Under the pieces are notes generated by a model. That model was not told where the DNA came from and searched no databases. It saw only the letters and a program-made list of their open reading frames with translations. Positions 1 through 7,918 of a stretch of 64,000 bases of DNA are shown one piece after another (position 1 is the first letter of the stretch; the number at the start of each line of letters is the position of its first letter). The position numbers were made by a program, and so were the translations under genes. The stretch is from Zymomonas mobilis (GTDB taxonomy: Bacteria; Pseudomonadota; Alphaproteobacteria; Sphingomonadales; Sphingomonadaceae). The DNA lies in contig NZ_VFOF01000001.1 of assembly GCF_006715975.1 (NCBI RefSeq), positions 1,498,001 to 1,562,000 on the forward strand, read 5' to 3'.

Positions 1-144
1 GGATAACGCCTCCCCTATCTGTTCCACGGCTTCGACTTCGTAATGGAAGACATCATCTTCCTGAATACAGAAATGCCTGATGTCAGGTAATTTTGCGCGA
101 TTGCCGGTAGATTGTGGATTAGATAGCAAGGCAACCGAAGTCAT
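1..144 (-). CDS. Diacylglycerol kinase family lipid kinase (5' part only)
   Basis: The first 48 codons of a gene that runs off the left edge of the window. The N-terminus, MTSVALLSNPQSTGN, has the NP-x-S-x-x-N loop that opens the nucleotide-binding domain of the DAG kinase/sphingosine kinase family, whose members phosphorylate a lipid hydroxyl with ATP. The start ATG overlaps the TGA stop of the upstream DUF2141 gene in an ATGA junction, so the two are probably translationally coupled. The GGDGT motif would lie outside the window, so the family call rests on the N-terminal loop and on the usual pairing of DUF2141 and lipid kinase genes in sphingomonads, which I recall rather than checked. Confidence 0.6.
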   Translation of the reverse strand, partial: MTSVALLSNPQSTGNRAKLPDIRHFCIQEDDVFHYEVEAVEQIGEALS

Positions 145-683
145 CGCGTGACCTCGCTTTTCTTGTTATCCTGACCGGCAGACGCGATCGGTTTAAAACT
201 GAGACCCTGAATATATTTCATAATAATTTTAATATCTAAAACACTGTTGCTGACGGTAATAGTAGAGGCTTTTAGAGGGGGTTTATGCTTTAACGCAACA
301 TCCATTAACGACATGGATGGATTACCCGAAAAACCGCCGCCGTCTTCACGGTCGCTATCGCCGTTTTTATGACGCACCAAAACGGTGTAATCACCGGCTT
401 TTGGCACGGTCAGGCAGACATCAATAGTGCCTTCCGAAGGAAGAGGCATTTCCACGCGATTGAGATATTTTCCTTTTTCAAAATAGACTTTTTGATCGGC
501 TTCATAAGCCTGAACCCGCAGGGTTCCGTTGCGATTTTTCAGGCCTTCGACATGCACCAGAATAGCCGGTGTCTGGCTTCCTTTTTGGCAGGAAGCGGCA
601 TACGGCCCCAAAATCGCGGCGTTTGCCGCATTTACGCCTATTATCAAAGGGATGGATGCGATAAAGGCTGTCAATTTCAACAT
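141..683 (-). CDS. DUF2141 domain secreted protein
   Basis: A 180-residue protein. Residues 1-22 form a signal peptide ending in ANA, so it is exported, probably to the periplasm. The middle part (about 45-155) matches the DUF2141 pattern as I know it: a beta-rich domain with NGTLRVQAYEAD near the start and a late GGFSGNPSMSLMDVA segment. Two cysteines (QKG-side Cys and DVCLTV) could pair. A GGAG ribosome site lies about ten bases upstream of the ATG. It overlaps the following lipid kinase by four bases and is divergent from lptF, with a 127-base shared promoter region. The molecular function of DUF2141 proteins is not known. Confidence 0.8.
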   Translation of the reverse strand: MLKLTAFIASIPLIIGVNAANAAILGPYAASCQKGSQTPAILVHVEGLKNRNGTLRVQAYEADQKVYFEKGKYLNRVEMPLPSEGTIDVCLTVPKAGDYTVLVRHKNGDSDREDGGGFSGNPSMSLMDVALKHKPPLKASTITVSNSVLDIKIIMKYIQGLSFKPIASAGQDNKKSEVTR

Positions 684-810
684 GACCTATTTACTCCGGA
701 AAGCTATAGCCCGAAAATAACGACGCACGGTCATAAAGATTCGGCGTCTCCGTGGATCGTTACTTCTGACTGGTGATTGCGGCCATAAAATGGTGAGGAG
801 CGCATAAAGC

Positions 811-2022
811 TTGAGAATTTTTAATGCTATTGATCGTTATCTGATCCGTCTGATCACAGTACCTATGGTCACAACCTTGATTGTGTCGGCCATGTTAATG
901 GTGCTGGACAAGATGTTAAAGCTTTTTGACTTCGTTGCCAATCAGGGCGGCCCCGTTAGTGTTGTCTGGCGGATGCTGGCGAATATGTTGCCGGAATATA
1001 TGTCGCTAGGTATCCCAATCGGATTGATGTTAGGTATTTTATTAGCCTTTCGCAAATTAGCACTTCAGTCAGAGTTGGACGTTCTTCGGGCAGTCGGGAT
1101 TAGCTATGGCCGTTTATTGCGTATTCCTTATATTTTTGCCTTTTTCTTTGCGCTTATTAACCTCGCCATTGTCGGTTATATTGAGCCTTATTCCCATTAT
1201 GCCTATGAAGATTTGCGCTACGAATTGCGGTCGGGTGCCTTGGGCGCGGCCATCCGAGTGGGTGAATTTACCAAATTAGGCACCCATATGACGCTACGGG
1301 TTGAAGGCAGTCAGGATAGCGGGCGTAACCTGTCTGGTATTTTTGGCACCAGCGAAGATCCAGATAACGGGCAAAAGTTGACAGTGACGGCTGATAATGG
1401 GCGTTTTATGCCGTCCGATGATCCGAATGTTATTCTTTTGCGTTTAAATCACGGATTGTTAATCCATAATCGGCCTGATTTTACGACGCCTCGTGTGCTG
1501 ACTTTTGAAAATCATGATTTACCCATTAAGTTACCAGCCGTTGAGAATTTTCGTGGGCGAGATGGTAACCAACAGGAAATGACCCTGACAGAACTTTTCT
1601 ATGTTCTGCATCAAAAACACCTACCCAAAAAGCTGAGAAACCAACTACGCGCCAATCTGCATTTTCGTCTGGTTGAAGTGGCGACGATGTTTCTTTTACC
1701 GATGTTGGCCTTGACCTTGGCTATTCCACCAAAGCGTTCTACGTCGTCTTTAGGTGTGTTTCTGTCGATCCTGATTTTGGTCACGGATCATAAGCTGAAT
1801 CAATATTGTCAGGCGATCGGGGGATTGGGCAAAATCGACCCGATGATTATGATGTGGGTACCGTTTATTCTGTTTAGCCTGCTGGTTTGGCGGATGTATC
1901 ATACCTTGACCTATGTACCAGGCGGTCAGCCGATTGGGGCATTGGAATGGTTTTTTGCCCGCATTTCTTCGCGGATTGTCCAATTCTTTAAACGATTTTC
2001 ATCAGGAGGGGTTAAGGCATGA
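811..2022 (+). CDS. lptF: LPS export ABC transporter permease LptF
   Basis: A 403-residue inner-membrane permease of the YjgP/YjgQ family. With LptG and the ATPase LptB it extracts lipopolysaccharide from the inner membrane and passes it to the periplasmic Lpt bridge. The N-terminus has the typical DRYLIRLITVP pattern, three hydrophobic segments before residue 120, a periplasmic beta-jellyroll region (about 130-270) and three more membrane segments near the C-terminus. LQSELDVLRAVGIS is the family's cytoplasmic coupling helix. The start is TTG, chosen because a TGAGGAG ribosome site sits at 793-799 and no ATG follows until residue 19. It overlaps lptG by four bases (ATGA). Confidence 0.92.
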   Translation: MRIFNAIDRYLIRLITVPMVTTLIVSAMLMVLDKMLKLFDFVANQGGPVSVVWRMLANMLPEYMSLGIPIGLMLGILLAFRKLALQSELDVLRAVGISYGRLLRIPYIFAFFFALINLAIVGYIEPYSHYAYEDLRYELRSGALGAAIRVGEFTKLGTHMTLRVEGSQDSGRNLSGIFGTSEDPDNGQKLTVTADNGRFMPSDDPNVILLRLNHGLLIHNRPDFTTPRVLTFENHDLPIKLPAVENFRGRDGNQQEMTLTELFYVLHQKHLPKKLRNQLRANLHFRLVEVATMFLLPMLALTLAIPPKRSTSSLGVFLSILILVTDHKLNQYCQAIGGLGKIDPMIMMWVPFILFSLLVWRMYHTLTYVPGGQPIGALEWFFARISSRIVQFFKRFSSGGVKA

Positions 2023-3113
2023 TAAGAAGAATTTTCGCATCACGCCAGATTGCCCTTTATCTGTCGAAGCTTTTCGTTTTCAGATGTTTTGCTGTTTTGG
2101 CGGCATTGATTTTTATTCTGCAAACCCTCGATATGTTAGGGGAATCAGGCCGAATTTTAGCAGTTAAAGGCAACGGGCAAGCCGAATTATTCCATTATGT
2201 TCTATTACGAACACCACAATTAACCGCGCGGTTTTTACCCTTTGCCGTTCTGTTGGGAGTGCTGATTACGCTCAGCACTTTAAACCAGAATAGTGAAATC
2301 ATCTCGATGAAAGCAGCGGGTATTTCGGCACATCAGATATTGATGCCGCTTATTGCCAGTTGTTTTGTAATCGCCTGCGTCAGCTTTGTTTTCAATGATC
2401 GGATTGTAACCCGCGCCACAGCAAGGTTAGATGCATGGCAAGCCGTTGATTATGGTCACCCGCCACCCGCCGCGACAAGTGGGGTCAATATTTGGGTTCG
2501 GGATGGAGATCGGTTGATTCATGTCTCCAATGTTCAAGGCTATGGCGATAAAATCCGTCTGTCGGATATTACGGTTTATCATCGTATCAATAAAACTCTG
2601 GTCAGCATTTTATCCGCAGATGATGGCGTATGGACGGGGCATGGATGGCATTTGAACCACGTCAAATATTTTGACGTTGCCAAGGATTCAGTCACCGAAA
2701 AAGCGGTTTACGATATCAATACGGATTTGCCGCCGGAACGCTTTACGCTGGCGGATGTCAAAGCAGAGGAAAAGGAAGTTATTCCTTTATATCAGGCCAT
2801 CCGATCTTTGGATGCCGCAGGACGGCCAACGGACGAATTAAAGGCGGGTTTACTGCATCGTTTCACTGGTGCGTTTGCCGTTATTTTGATGCCTATTTTG
2901 GGTTCGGTCGCGGGTTTCGGATTGGCGCGGTCAGGTAAACTGTTTGTTCGTATCGTTATTGGTATGTCTTTGGGTTTTGCTTATTTTGTCGCGGATAACT
3001 TTGCCTTGGCCATGGGTAATTTGGGGACATATCCGCCATTATTAGCAGCATGTGCGCCGTTTGTTTTGTTTTTCCTGATCGGGGAAGCGGTACTGGTAAG
3101 AACCGAAGAGTAG
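2019..3113 (+). CDS. lptG: LPS export ABC transporter permease LptG
   Basis: A 364-residue paralogue of LptF and its heterodimer partner in the LptB2FG lipopolysaccharide extractor. It has the same plan: N-terminal membrane segments, a periplasmic domain (about 130-250) and a C-terminal membrane block. NSEIISMKAAGIS is the coupling helix. LptG rather than a second LptF is inferred from FILQTLDMLGES near the first membrane segment and from gene order. The AGGAGG at about 2005 precedes the overlapping ATG, so translation is coupled to lptF. There is only an 11-base gap to the convergent next gene. Confidence 0.9.
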   Translation: MIRRIFASRQIALYLSKLFVFRCFAVLAALIFILQTLDMLGESGRILAVKGNGQAELFHYVLLRTPQLTARFLPFAVLLGVLITLSTLNQNSEIISMKAAGISAHQILMPLIASCFVIACVSFVFNDRIVTRATARLDAWQAVDYGHPPPAATSGVNIWVRDGDRLIHVSNVQGYGDKIRLSDITVYHRINKTLVSILSADDGVWTGHGWHLNHVKYFDVAKDSVTEKAVYDINTDLPPERFTLADVKAEEKEVIPLYQAIRSLDAAGRPTDELKAGLLHRFTGAFAVILMPILGSVAGFGLARSGKLFVRIVIGMSLGFAYFVADNFALAMGNLGTYPPLLAACAPFVLFFLIGEAVLVRTEE

Positions 3114-3124
3114 CTTTTTATCTG

Positions 3125-3988
3125 TTAGTTTGATGCTTCGATATAATGGGTCATCGTTTCAGCCATATCATGGACAAGATGCCTGATGGCTGAAACAGCA
3201 TCGGATGGATGGTAAAGATTGTCATCAAGATAAAGAGCGCGGTTTATTTCGATCTGTAAAGCATGGCGTGACGAGGATGGTTTACCATGCCTGTCCAAAG
3301 TATAGCCGCCTGCATAAGGTTTATTAAAAACCGGATTTAAGCCGTGTTTTTTGATAATTTCAGCCGCGAGAAAAGCGACTTCTGAAGATGCACTGTGACC
3401 GTAAGCGGTTCCGATAACAATATCGGCAGCAGCCCCCGCCCCATCCGGTATCAAGGGCGGCATCGAATGGATATCCAGCAAAACAGCCGCCCCATAATGG
3501 GATTTAATATCGCCTAACGCCTTGGCGATAAGGCTGTGCCATGGAAGGTGATAGTTTTCGATGCGATGCTGTGCTTCGCTTAAAGCTATGGGATGGTGAT
3601 ATAAAGCGCCAAAGCCCGATAGATAATTGGGAAATAACCCCAGCCCATTACGAGAACGATAGGTTAAAATCACGCTGTCTAAAGATAAAGGGGGATCAAT
3701 CATCATTGGGTCAATTTCCAGATGATGTCGGTTTAAATCTATCAGGACACGGGGAGAACAGGCAACCAAAGCCGAAAAACCGGAAGCGACCGCTGTATCG
3801 ACAAGAAGATCGGCAAAGCGATCTTCGAAGATAATCAGCTTTTCCGGTTCACAACGCAGTTTTTGCAGCAAATCTTCAGGATAAAAGCGGCCAGCATGGG
3901 GAACAGTAAGTAAAACCGGCTTTCGGGAAGGCCATTCCCCCAAAGGAAGAATGGCCGGCCTGTCTTTCACTTTCAGCCAGCCTGACAT
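3125..3988 (-). CDS. N-formylglutamate amidohydrolase family protein
   Basis: A 287-residue member of the family that includes HutG-type N-formylglutamate deformylase. Recognisable segments are LTVPHAGRFYPEDLL near residue 28, VLIDLNRH near 82, LLDIHSMPP near 170 (probable metal or acid residues) and a late RHALQIEINRALY. HutG acts in histidine breakdown, but no other hut gene is here, so the actual substrate is uncertain; relatives in sphingomonads are annotated only by family. The ATG lies inside the last codons of the upstream secreted-protein gene (16-base overlap), which suggests an operon of the two. Confidence 0.75.
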   Translation of the reverse strand: MSGWLKVKDRPAILPLGEWPSRKPVLLTVPHAGRFYPEDLLQKLRCEPEKLIIFEDRFADLLVDTAVASGFSALVACSPRVLIDLNRHHLEIDPMMIDPPLSLDSVILTYRSRNGLGLFPNYLSGFGALYHHPIALSEAQHRIENYHLPWHSLIAKALGDIKSHYGAAVLLDIHSMPPLIPDGAGAAADIVIGTAYGHSASSEVAFLAAEIIKKHGLNPVFNKPYAGGYTLDRHGKPSSSRHALQIEINRALYLDDNLYHPSDAVSAIRHLVHDMAETMTHYIEASN

Positions 3989-4647
3989 TTACGGCTGAGG
4001 CGATTTTTATCCCAACATTCGCTATTGAAGGGTGGCAAAGGGGGTTCAGAGGTCAATTTTACCTGTGGTGCCAGAATATCTTTGACTGGAACAAGGCTGT
4101 TTCTGAATTCCTGCATCCGTTTTTCAGCCAGAGTAAACAGGCTTCCACGCGGATGAATCATCGCTTCATGACCGATAGACGCCGCCGTGTCACAAAAGCC
4201 CAACTGTGCCTGCATCGTTGAAAAATGATTGTAGGTCTGTGTGGAATGCTGGTCGAATTTGACCTGACCGAAACGGCCACCCGTCCGGCGGAAATAGCCC
4301 CCGAGCAAAGTATAAGCAGAAGCCAATTCACGTTTATGGGTGGCAAGGATTTCGTTATAGCTATGTGCCGTTTCAAGGATGGGTGAAAATTGGCATTGCA
4401 GAGCCGCAACATTCAATCCTGACCGTAACGTCCAGACCAAGTTGGCGCGCTGTTCAGCCGGAGTGGCGCCAGCAAGGGGTAGAACGACCGATGGATCATT
4501 GTCTTTAACCGGTTTACCGGAAAAATCATGCGGAGACCAAAACAGGTATCCGGTGTTTGCAGCCGCCGGTGCCGAAGACAGCAATCCAGCTGAAACAAAC
4601 CCTGCCGTCAGAACAGAGGCTATCCGACGACCGAAAGAAATGATCAT
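3973..4647 (-). CDS. Secreted protein of unknown function
   Basis: I do not recognise this protein. Start chosen at ATG 4647 because GGGAGAG lies eight bases upstream; the longer frame to 4695 would hide the signal peptide. The 224-residue product begins MIISFGRRIASVLTAG and has a signal peptide ending near APAAA, so it is likely periplasmic. The mature part contains an ordered helical-looking region with YNEILATHKRELASAYTLL and a run of conserved-looking aromatic residues, and three or four cysteines (LQCQF, GFCDT, SECWD, SRKCQ). It overlaps the downstream amidohydrolase by 16 bases, so the pair is co-transcribed. No enzyme motif is visible. Confidence 0.7.
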   Translation of the reverse strand: MIISFGRRIASVLTAGFVSAGLLSSAPAAANTGYLFWSPHDFSGKPVKDNDPSVVLPLAGATPAEQRANLVWTLRSGLNVAALQCQFSPILETAHSYNEILATHKRELASAYTLLGGYFRRTGGRFGQVKFDQHSTQTYNHFSTMQAQLGFCDTAASIGHEAMIHPRGSLFTLAEKRMQEFRNSLVPVKDILAPQVKLTSEPPLPPFNSECWDKNRLSRKCQAG

Positions 4648-4980
4648 AATATAAGCTCTCCCGATGTAATAACTTGGCAGCCGATCCTGAAACATATTGA
4701 TAGAAGAAAAGGAAGGCTGGAATAAAAAAGGCTGCTTAGACAGTCCAACTTAATCTGTGATTTATAACGCTTTTTAAAAGCTGTCTGTTTATAAACCATC
4801 TGGAATCGAAAAAACATATTTTAGCCGGATTGGCTATCCAATTTTTATCTATCAAAAGAAAAAGCCAAAGCAACCGGCCAAGAAAATAAGACTTCCTTAT
4901 ACCTTTTTTAGAAGGAGTCTGTCTTTTCTTTCCGAAGAAAAACATCCATCATCAAGGTAACGGGGTGGTCGATTTTATCT
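4648..4980. other. Gene-free stretch between secreted-protein gene and lipoprotein gene
   Basis: 333 bases. It must hold the promoter of the secreted-protein gene (4647) and the 3' end of the lipoprotein transcript (4981), both on the minus strand. A 69-codon minus-strand frame at 4736-4945 has a biased Phe/Lys/Arg composition and no ribosome site, and I treat it as chance. I see no convincing terminator; TTTTCTT and AAGAAAA near 4921-4942 could pair weakly. Confidence 0.4.
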
Positions 4981-5229
4981 TTAATTTACCGGCAGACTGG
5001 TTGCCTGTATGCTGTTTTCACCATCTTGTTCAAAGATGCTTTCGCTGGCCATCTCATCATTAATTGTACCCAAAGCGATATCTGTATCGGGATGGGCGGT
5101 GGCATTCACGCTATCGCGGGAACCATCCTTGCAACCGGATAGGGCGACACCCCCGATCAAAAGGCCAGCAGATAAACAATTAAAAAGAACCGTTTTTGAA
5201 AGTGCAGACATGCAACGGTTAATTTTCAT
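4981..5229 (-). CDS. Small predicted lipoprotein
   Basis: An 82-residue protein with a long signal sequence ending in the lipobox VALSGC at about residues 28-33, so lipid-modified at the Cys and anchored in a membrane. The remaining 49 residues are acidic and hydrophilic (DTDIALGTINDEMASES) and show no fold I recognise. An AAAGG ribosome site lies about nine bases before the ATG. It stands alone on the minus strand, divergent from the next gene. Small lipoproteins like this are often species-restricted; the function is unknown. Confidence 0.65.
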   Translation of the reverse strand: MKINRCMSALSKTVLFNCLSAGLLIGGVALSGCKDGSRDSVNATAHPDTDIALGTINDEMASESIFEQDGENSIQATSLPVN

Positions 5230-5382
5230 AATGATACCTTTTGGAAACTTTCGGGTTTTTATTGTTTAATTTTGCCTCAAAAAGGCCTTATTGCGCCTTA
5301 ATAACCACAAAAACTTTCTGACTTCGGTTTCGATTGAAACCTGCTTTTGCAAGTGTCTTTCGGATCGACGAGGATTATGACG

Positions 5383-5811
5383 ATGAATACAACTGATGCC
5401 AAGACATTAAACACAGCTGTATGCTTATGGAAAAAGCCGCATCATCTTGGACGAATGTCGTTTAAAGAATGGGTGAGTGTCTATTTCCATGATGGCCTGC
5501 CCGTGGCCTATATGGCATTGGCTACTGCCCTGCTTGGTTATTTAATCGGTGGTTTCAGTGGTGCCTGTATAGGGTATATGGCGGGTTTATTAGGCAGTTA
5601 TATTTATCTATTTGAAACCGGTTATATTCGTCATGGTCAGTCGGAAGAAAGTCCGACCTTCTTCAATTCGGGATATGCTCTTGAAATTACCAAGGAATAT
5701 CCACGAGTTGAGCTGTATTCGGAGGGTGAAATTTTATCTAGCCCCAAAGAAAAAGACCATTATAAAAGCTTTTTTGAAGGAGTGGATCAAACATCCGCTA
5801 ATTTTGCGTAA
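5383..5811 (+). CDS. Small predicted membrane protein, unknown function
   Basis: I do not recognise this one. Start chosen at ATG 5383, nine bases after GAGG; ATG 5377 is possible but too close. The protein (142 residues) has a soluble N-terminus rich in Lys/His (WKKPHHLGRMSFKEW), then a hydrophobic block at about residues 40-75 with Gly-rich packing (LLGYLIGGFSGACIGYMAGLLGSY) that could form two short membrane helices, then a hydrophilic acidic tail. A hairpin at 5822-5854 follows the stop and may end the transcript. Confidence 0.6.
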   Translation: MNTTDAKTLNTAVCLWKKPHHLGRMSFKEWVSVYFHDGLPVAYMALATALLGYLIGGFSGACIGYMAGLLGSYIYLFETGYIRHGQSEESPTFFNSGYALEITKEYPRVELYSEGEILSSPKEKDHYKSFFEGVDQTSANFA

Positions 5812-5821
5812 TTCTGTGTCA

Positions 5822-5854
5822 GGATGCTATCCGTAGCCCAAGGACATAGCATCC
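5822..5854 (+). terminator. Possible terminator hairpin after the small membrane protein
   Basis: GGATGCTAT (5822-5830) pairs perfectly with ATAGCATCC (5846-5854) across a 15-base loop, 11 bases past the stop codon. No T-run follows, so it may only stabilise the 3' end. Confidence 0.35.
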
Positions 5855-5944
5855 GTTCCTGATTGTCTTTCTACCGCTTGAACTAAGGCCATGCCTTATG
5901 TCGTAAAGCGTCTTTTGAAAATGAAGAGGCCTGATATTATCCTT

Positions 5945-7102
5945 ATGGCTGATCTAAAAATATACCCTATTGGGACAACCCAAAGCCGTAATTTAAACCG
6001 CTTTATTGAAGTTGCTTATCAATTGAACAAAGACAATCCAAATTGGATTGCCCCTTTGCGGAGTGAATTGAGAGAGCAGTTAAACAGCGAGAAAAATCCG
6101 TGGTTTGAACATGCTACGGCAGAATATTTTCTGGCTGAAAGAAATGGCGAACTGGTTGGGCGGATATCGGCACAGATTGACCAACTGGTTCAGCAATCAC
6201 CACCAGAACAGGGCGGTGGTAAAGATGTTGGCATGTGGGGTATGTTCGAAGCCGTAGATGAAGAAGTGGCGCATGCCCTTCTGAAGACGGTTGAAAAATG
6301 GCATGAAAAACGGGGCGTCAAAAAACTGATAGGCCCAATCAGCCTTTCTATCTGGGAAGAACCCGGATTACTTATCAAAGGCCATGATCATTCCCCGACC
6401 ATTATGATGGGACATCAGCGTCCCGAATATCGGGGTTGGATCGAAGATTATGGGCATCAGGGTATCAAAGACCTGTTTACCTATGAGCTGGATATCACCA
6501 AGCCGTTTCCTGAAATTATCCAGAAAATTGTAGCCTCTGGCGAAAAAAATCATCGGATTACGATCAGGCCTGCCCGCAAAAAAGACTTCATTAGTGAAGC
6601 CAAAATTTTGATGGATATCCTGAATGATGCGTGGTCGAAAAACTGGGGCTATATTCCGTTAACCGATCACGAAATCGAACATGCGCGTCACAATCTGGAA
6701 CCGATTGTCTATGACGAGCTGATTATGATCGCCGAAATTGATGGCGAACCTGCCGCTTTTATGATGACTTTGCCGGATGTGAATGAAAAGCTGGCAGAGT
6801 TTAAAGGGAAGCTATTCCCCTTTAACTTCATCAAAATGCTGTGGTGGCTACGGCATCCCAAAGTAAGAACCATGCGGGTGCCTTTGATGGGTGTTCGGAA
6901 AAAATTCCAAGCTTCCCGCCTTGCCGGTCAAATGGCCTTTATGATGATCGAATATATTCGGCGTAATTCGGTGAAGGACTTTGGTGCGACCAGAGGTGAA
7001 ATCGGCTGGATTTTGGACAACAATCAAGGCATGCGCTCGATTGCAACAGCGATCAAAAGCGAAGTAAACCGTATCTATCGGATATATCAAAAGGATATCT
7101 AA
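5945..7102 (+). CDS. GNAT-fold acyltransferase-like protein, candidate ceramide synthase
   Basis: A 385-residue protein from ATG 5945 (MADLKIYPIGTTQ); an upstream in-frame ATG at 5891 adds 18 residues but has a poorly spaced ribosome site. It matches the family long mis-annotated as dATP pyrophosphohydrolase, which has a GNAT-like acyltransferase fold. Landmarks are FIEVAYQLNKDNPNWIAPL, YFLAERNGELVGRISA, the IGPISLS block near residue 125 and the late GATRGEIGWILDNNQGM segment. From memory, a Caulobacter member of this family is the bacterial ceramide synthase that N-acylates the sphingoid base, and Zymomonas makes sphingolipids. The ceramide-synthase role here is inference. The gene appears monocistronic. 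Confidence 0.7.
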   Translation: MADLKIYPIGTTQSRNLNRFIEVAYQLNKDNPNWIAPLRSELREQLNSEKNPWFEHATAEYFLAERNGELVGRISAQIDQLVQQSPPEQGGGKDVGMWGMFEAVDEEVAHALLKTVEKWHEKRGVKKLIGPISLSIWEEPGLLIKGHDHSPTIMMGHQRPEYRGWIEDYGHQGIKDLFTYELDITKPFPEIIQKIVASGEKNHRITIRPARKKDFISEAKILMDILNDAWSKNWGYIPLTDHEIEHARHNLEPIVYDELIMIAEIDGEPAAFMMTLPDVNEKLAEFKGKLFPFNFIKMLWWLRHPKVRTMRVPLMGVRKKFQASRLAGQMAFMMIEYIRRNSVKDFGATRGEIGWILDNNQGMRSIATAIKSEVNRIYRIYQKDI

Positions 7103-7263
7103 AAGCCGTTTTAAGGGTAATTACGCTGGCATCTGATCCGGTGATAATTTGATTGCGGCTATCCTTTGAAGATGAGGCTGAGAGCTCGGTAGTCGAAGCC
7201 CATCTGCAAAGTCGAGTGAATGTGTCGGAGCATCCGATCAAAGTCTAATCCAAAAGTTTGAAC

Positions 7264-7301
7264 GGTGACTGAGTTTATAGACAGCTCAGTTACCGTATAA
7301 T
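7264..7301 (+). promoter_or_regulatory. Dyad operator overlapping the promoter of the DHCW cupin gene
   Basis: GGTGACTGAG (7264-7273) and CTCAGTTACC (7285-7294) form a ten-base dyad (one mismatch) separated by 11 bases, so the half-sites are 21 bases apart, two helical turns. A perfect TATAAT -10 box follows at 7296-7301. The dyad covers the place of the -35 element, which suits a repressor that blocks RNA polymerase. A second, shorter dyad, ACTCT (7304-7308) and AGAGT (7316-7320), lies at the likely transcript start. The regulator is not encoded nearby. Confidence 0.55.
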
Positions 7302-7337
7302 ATACTCTCTGGTACAGAGTCTTATAGGATGCCTCGC

Positions 7338-7670
7338 ATGAAGATACCAACATTGCCCTTTACTGTTACCGATTGGGGTGCCGTGCCTGTCACCGAGCAT
7401 CCAGGGGAAAGCGGAAAAGCCTTGTGGCGCACCCTCAATATTGGTGATCTGCGCGTTCGTATGGTTGAATATACGGCTGGTTATCTGGCCGACCATTGGT
7501 GTGATCGTAGACATGTTCTTTTTGTACTTGAAGGCGAATTAGACAGCGAGCTACGGGATGGTCGCAAGTTTAAACTTACGGCAGGCATGGGTTATCAGGT
7601 GTCTGATTTTGGTGATGCTGCCCATCGTTCATCGACGCAGACGGGTGCCAAGCTGTTTATCGTTGATTAG
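7338..7670 (+). CDS. DHCW-motif cupin fold protein
   Basis: A 110-residue single-domain protein of the small DHCW cupin family; the family motif appears as ADHWCDRRH near residues 51-59. The Asp, His and Cys are candidate metal ligands on the cupin barrel, followed by HVLFVLEGELDSEL, a typical cupin strand pair. Start set at ATG 7338 because AGGA lies eight bases before it; ATG 7329 overlaps that ribosome site. The biochemical role of the family is not established. The promoter carries a strong dyad, so expression is probably switched by a small-molecule-responsive repressor. It is flanked by intergenic DNA on both sides and is likely a single-gene unit. Confidence 0.82.
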   Translation: MKIPTLPFTVTDWGAVPVTEHPGESGKALWRTLNIGDLRVRMVEYTAGYLADHWCDRRHVLFVLEGELDSELRDGRKFKLTAGMGYQVSDFGDAAHRSSTQTGAKLFIVD

Positions 7671-7846
7671 AGTTGTAACGCGGTTAACCGTCATGATCGT
7701 TGATTTTGGCGGCTAACATAACCTTTCTCATAAGATAATCAGGCATAGCGATAGCTAGCTGATGTGACTAATTGGTTCATCCAGCCGATGGCAGATCACA
7801 GAAATCGCCCAAGAAGCAATCTGGCAGGTTTAATTCTGAATAGGCG

Positions 7847-7890
7847 TCTTTCTTATCTGTCCAATGAGAGGAAAAGATAAGAAAGATTTT
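7847..7890 (+). terminator. Hairpin with T-tail between cupin gene and xth
   Basis: TCTTTCTTATC (7847-7857) pairs perfectly over 11 bases with GATAAGAAAGA (7876-7886), followed by TTTT. The loop is long (18 bases). It lies between two convergent genes, 177 bases past the cupin stop and about 30 bases past the xth stop on the other strand. Confidence 0.4.
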
Positions 7891-7918
7891 GGAGTAAGCC
7901 GTTTTCTGCGGATAATAA

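Noticed and set aside
4736-4945. 69-codon frame in the gap before the lipoprotein gene
   Set aside because: Strongly biased composition and no ribosome site.
7053-7353. Overlapping minus-strand frames before the cupin gene, considered as a transposase remnant
   Set aside because: I could not match the translations to any transposase family, there are no terminal inverted repeats or target duplications, and the region carries promoter features of the cupin gene.
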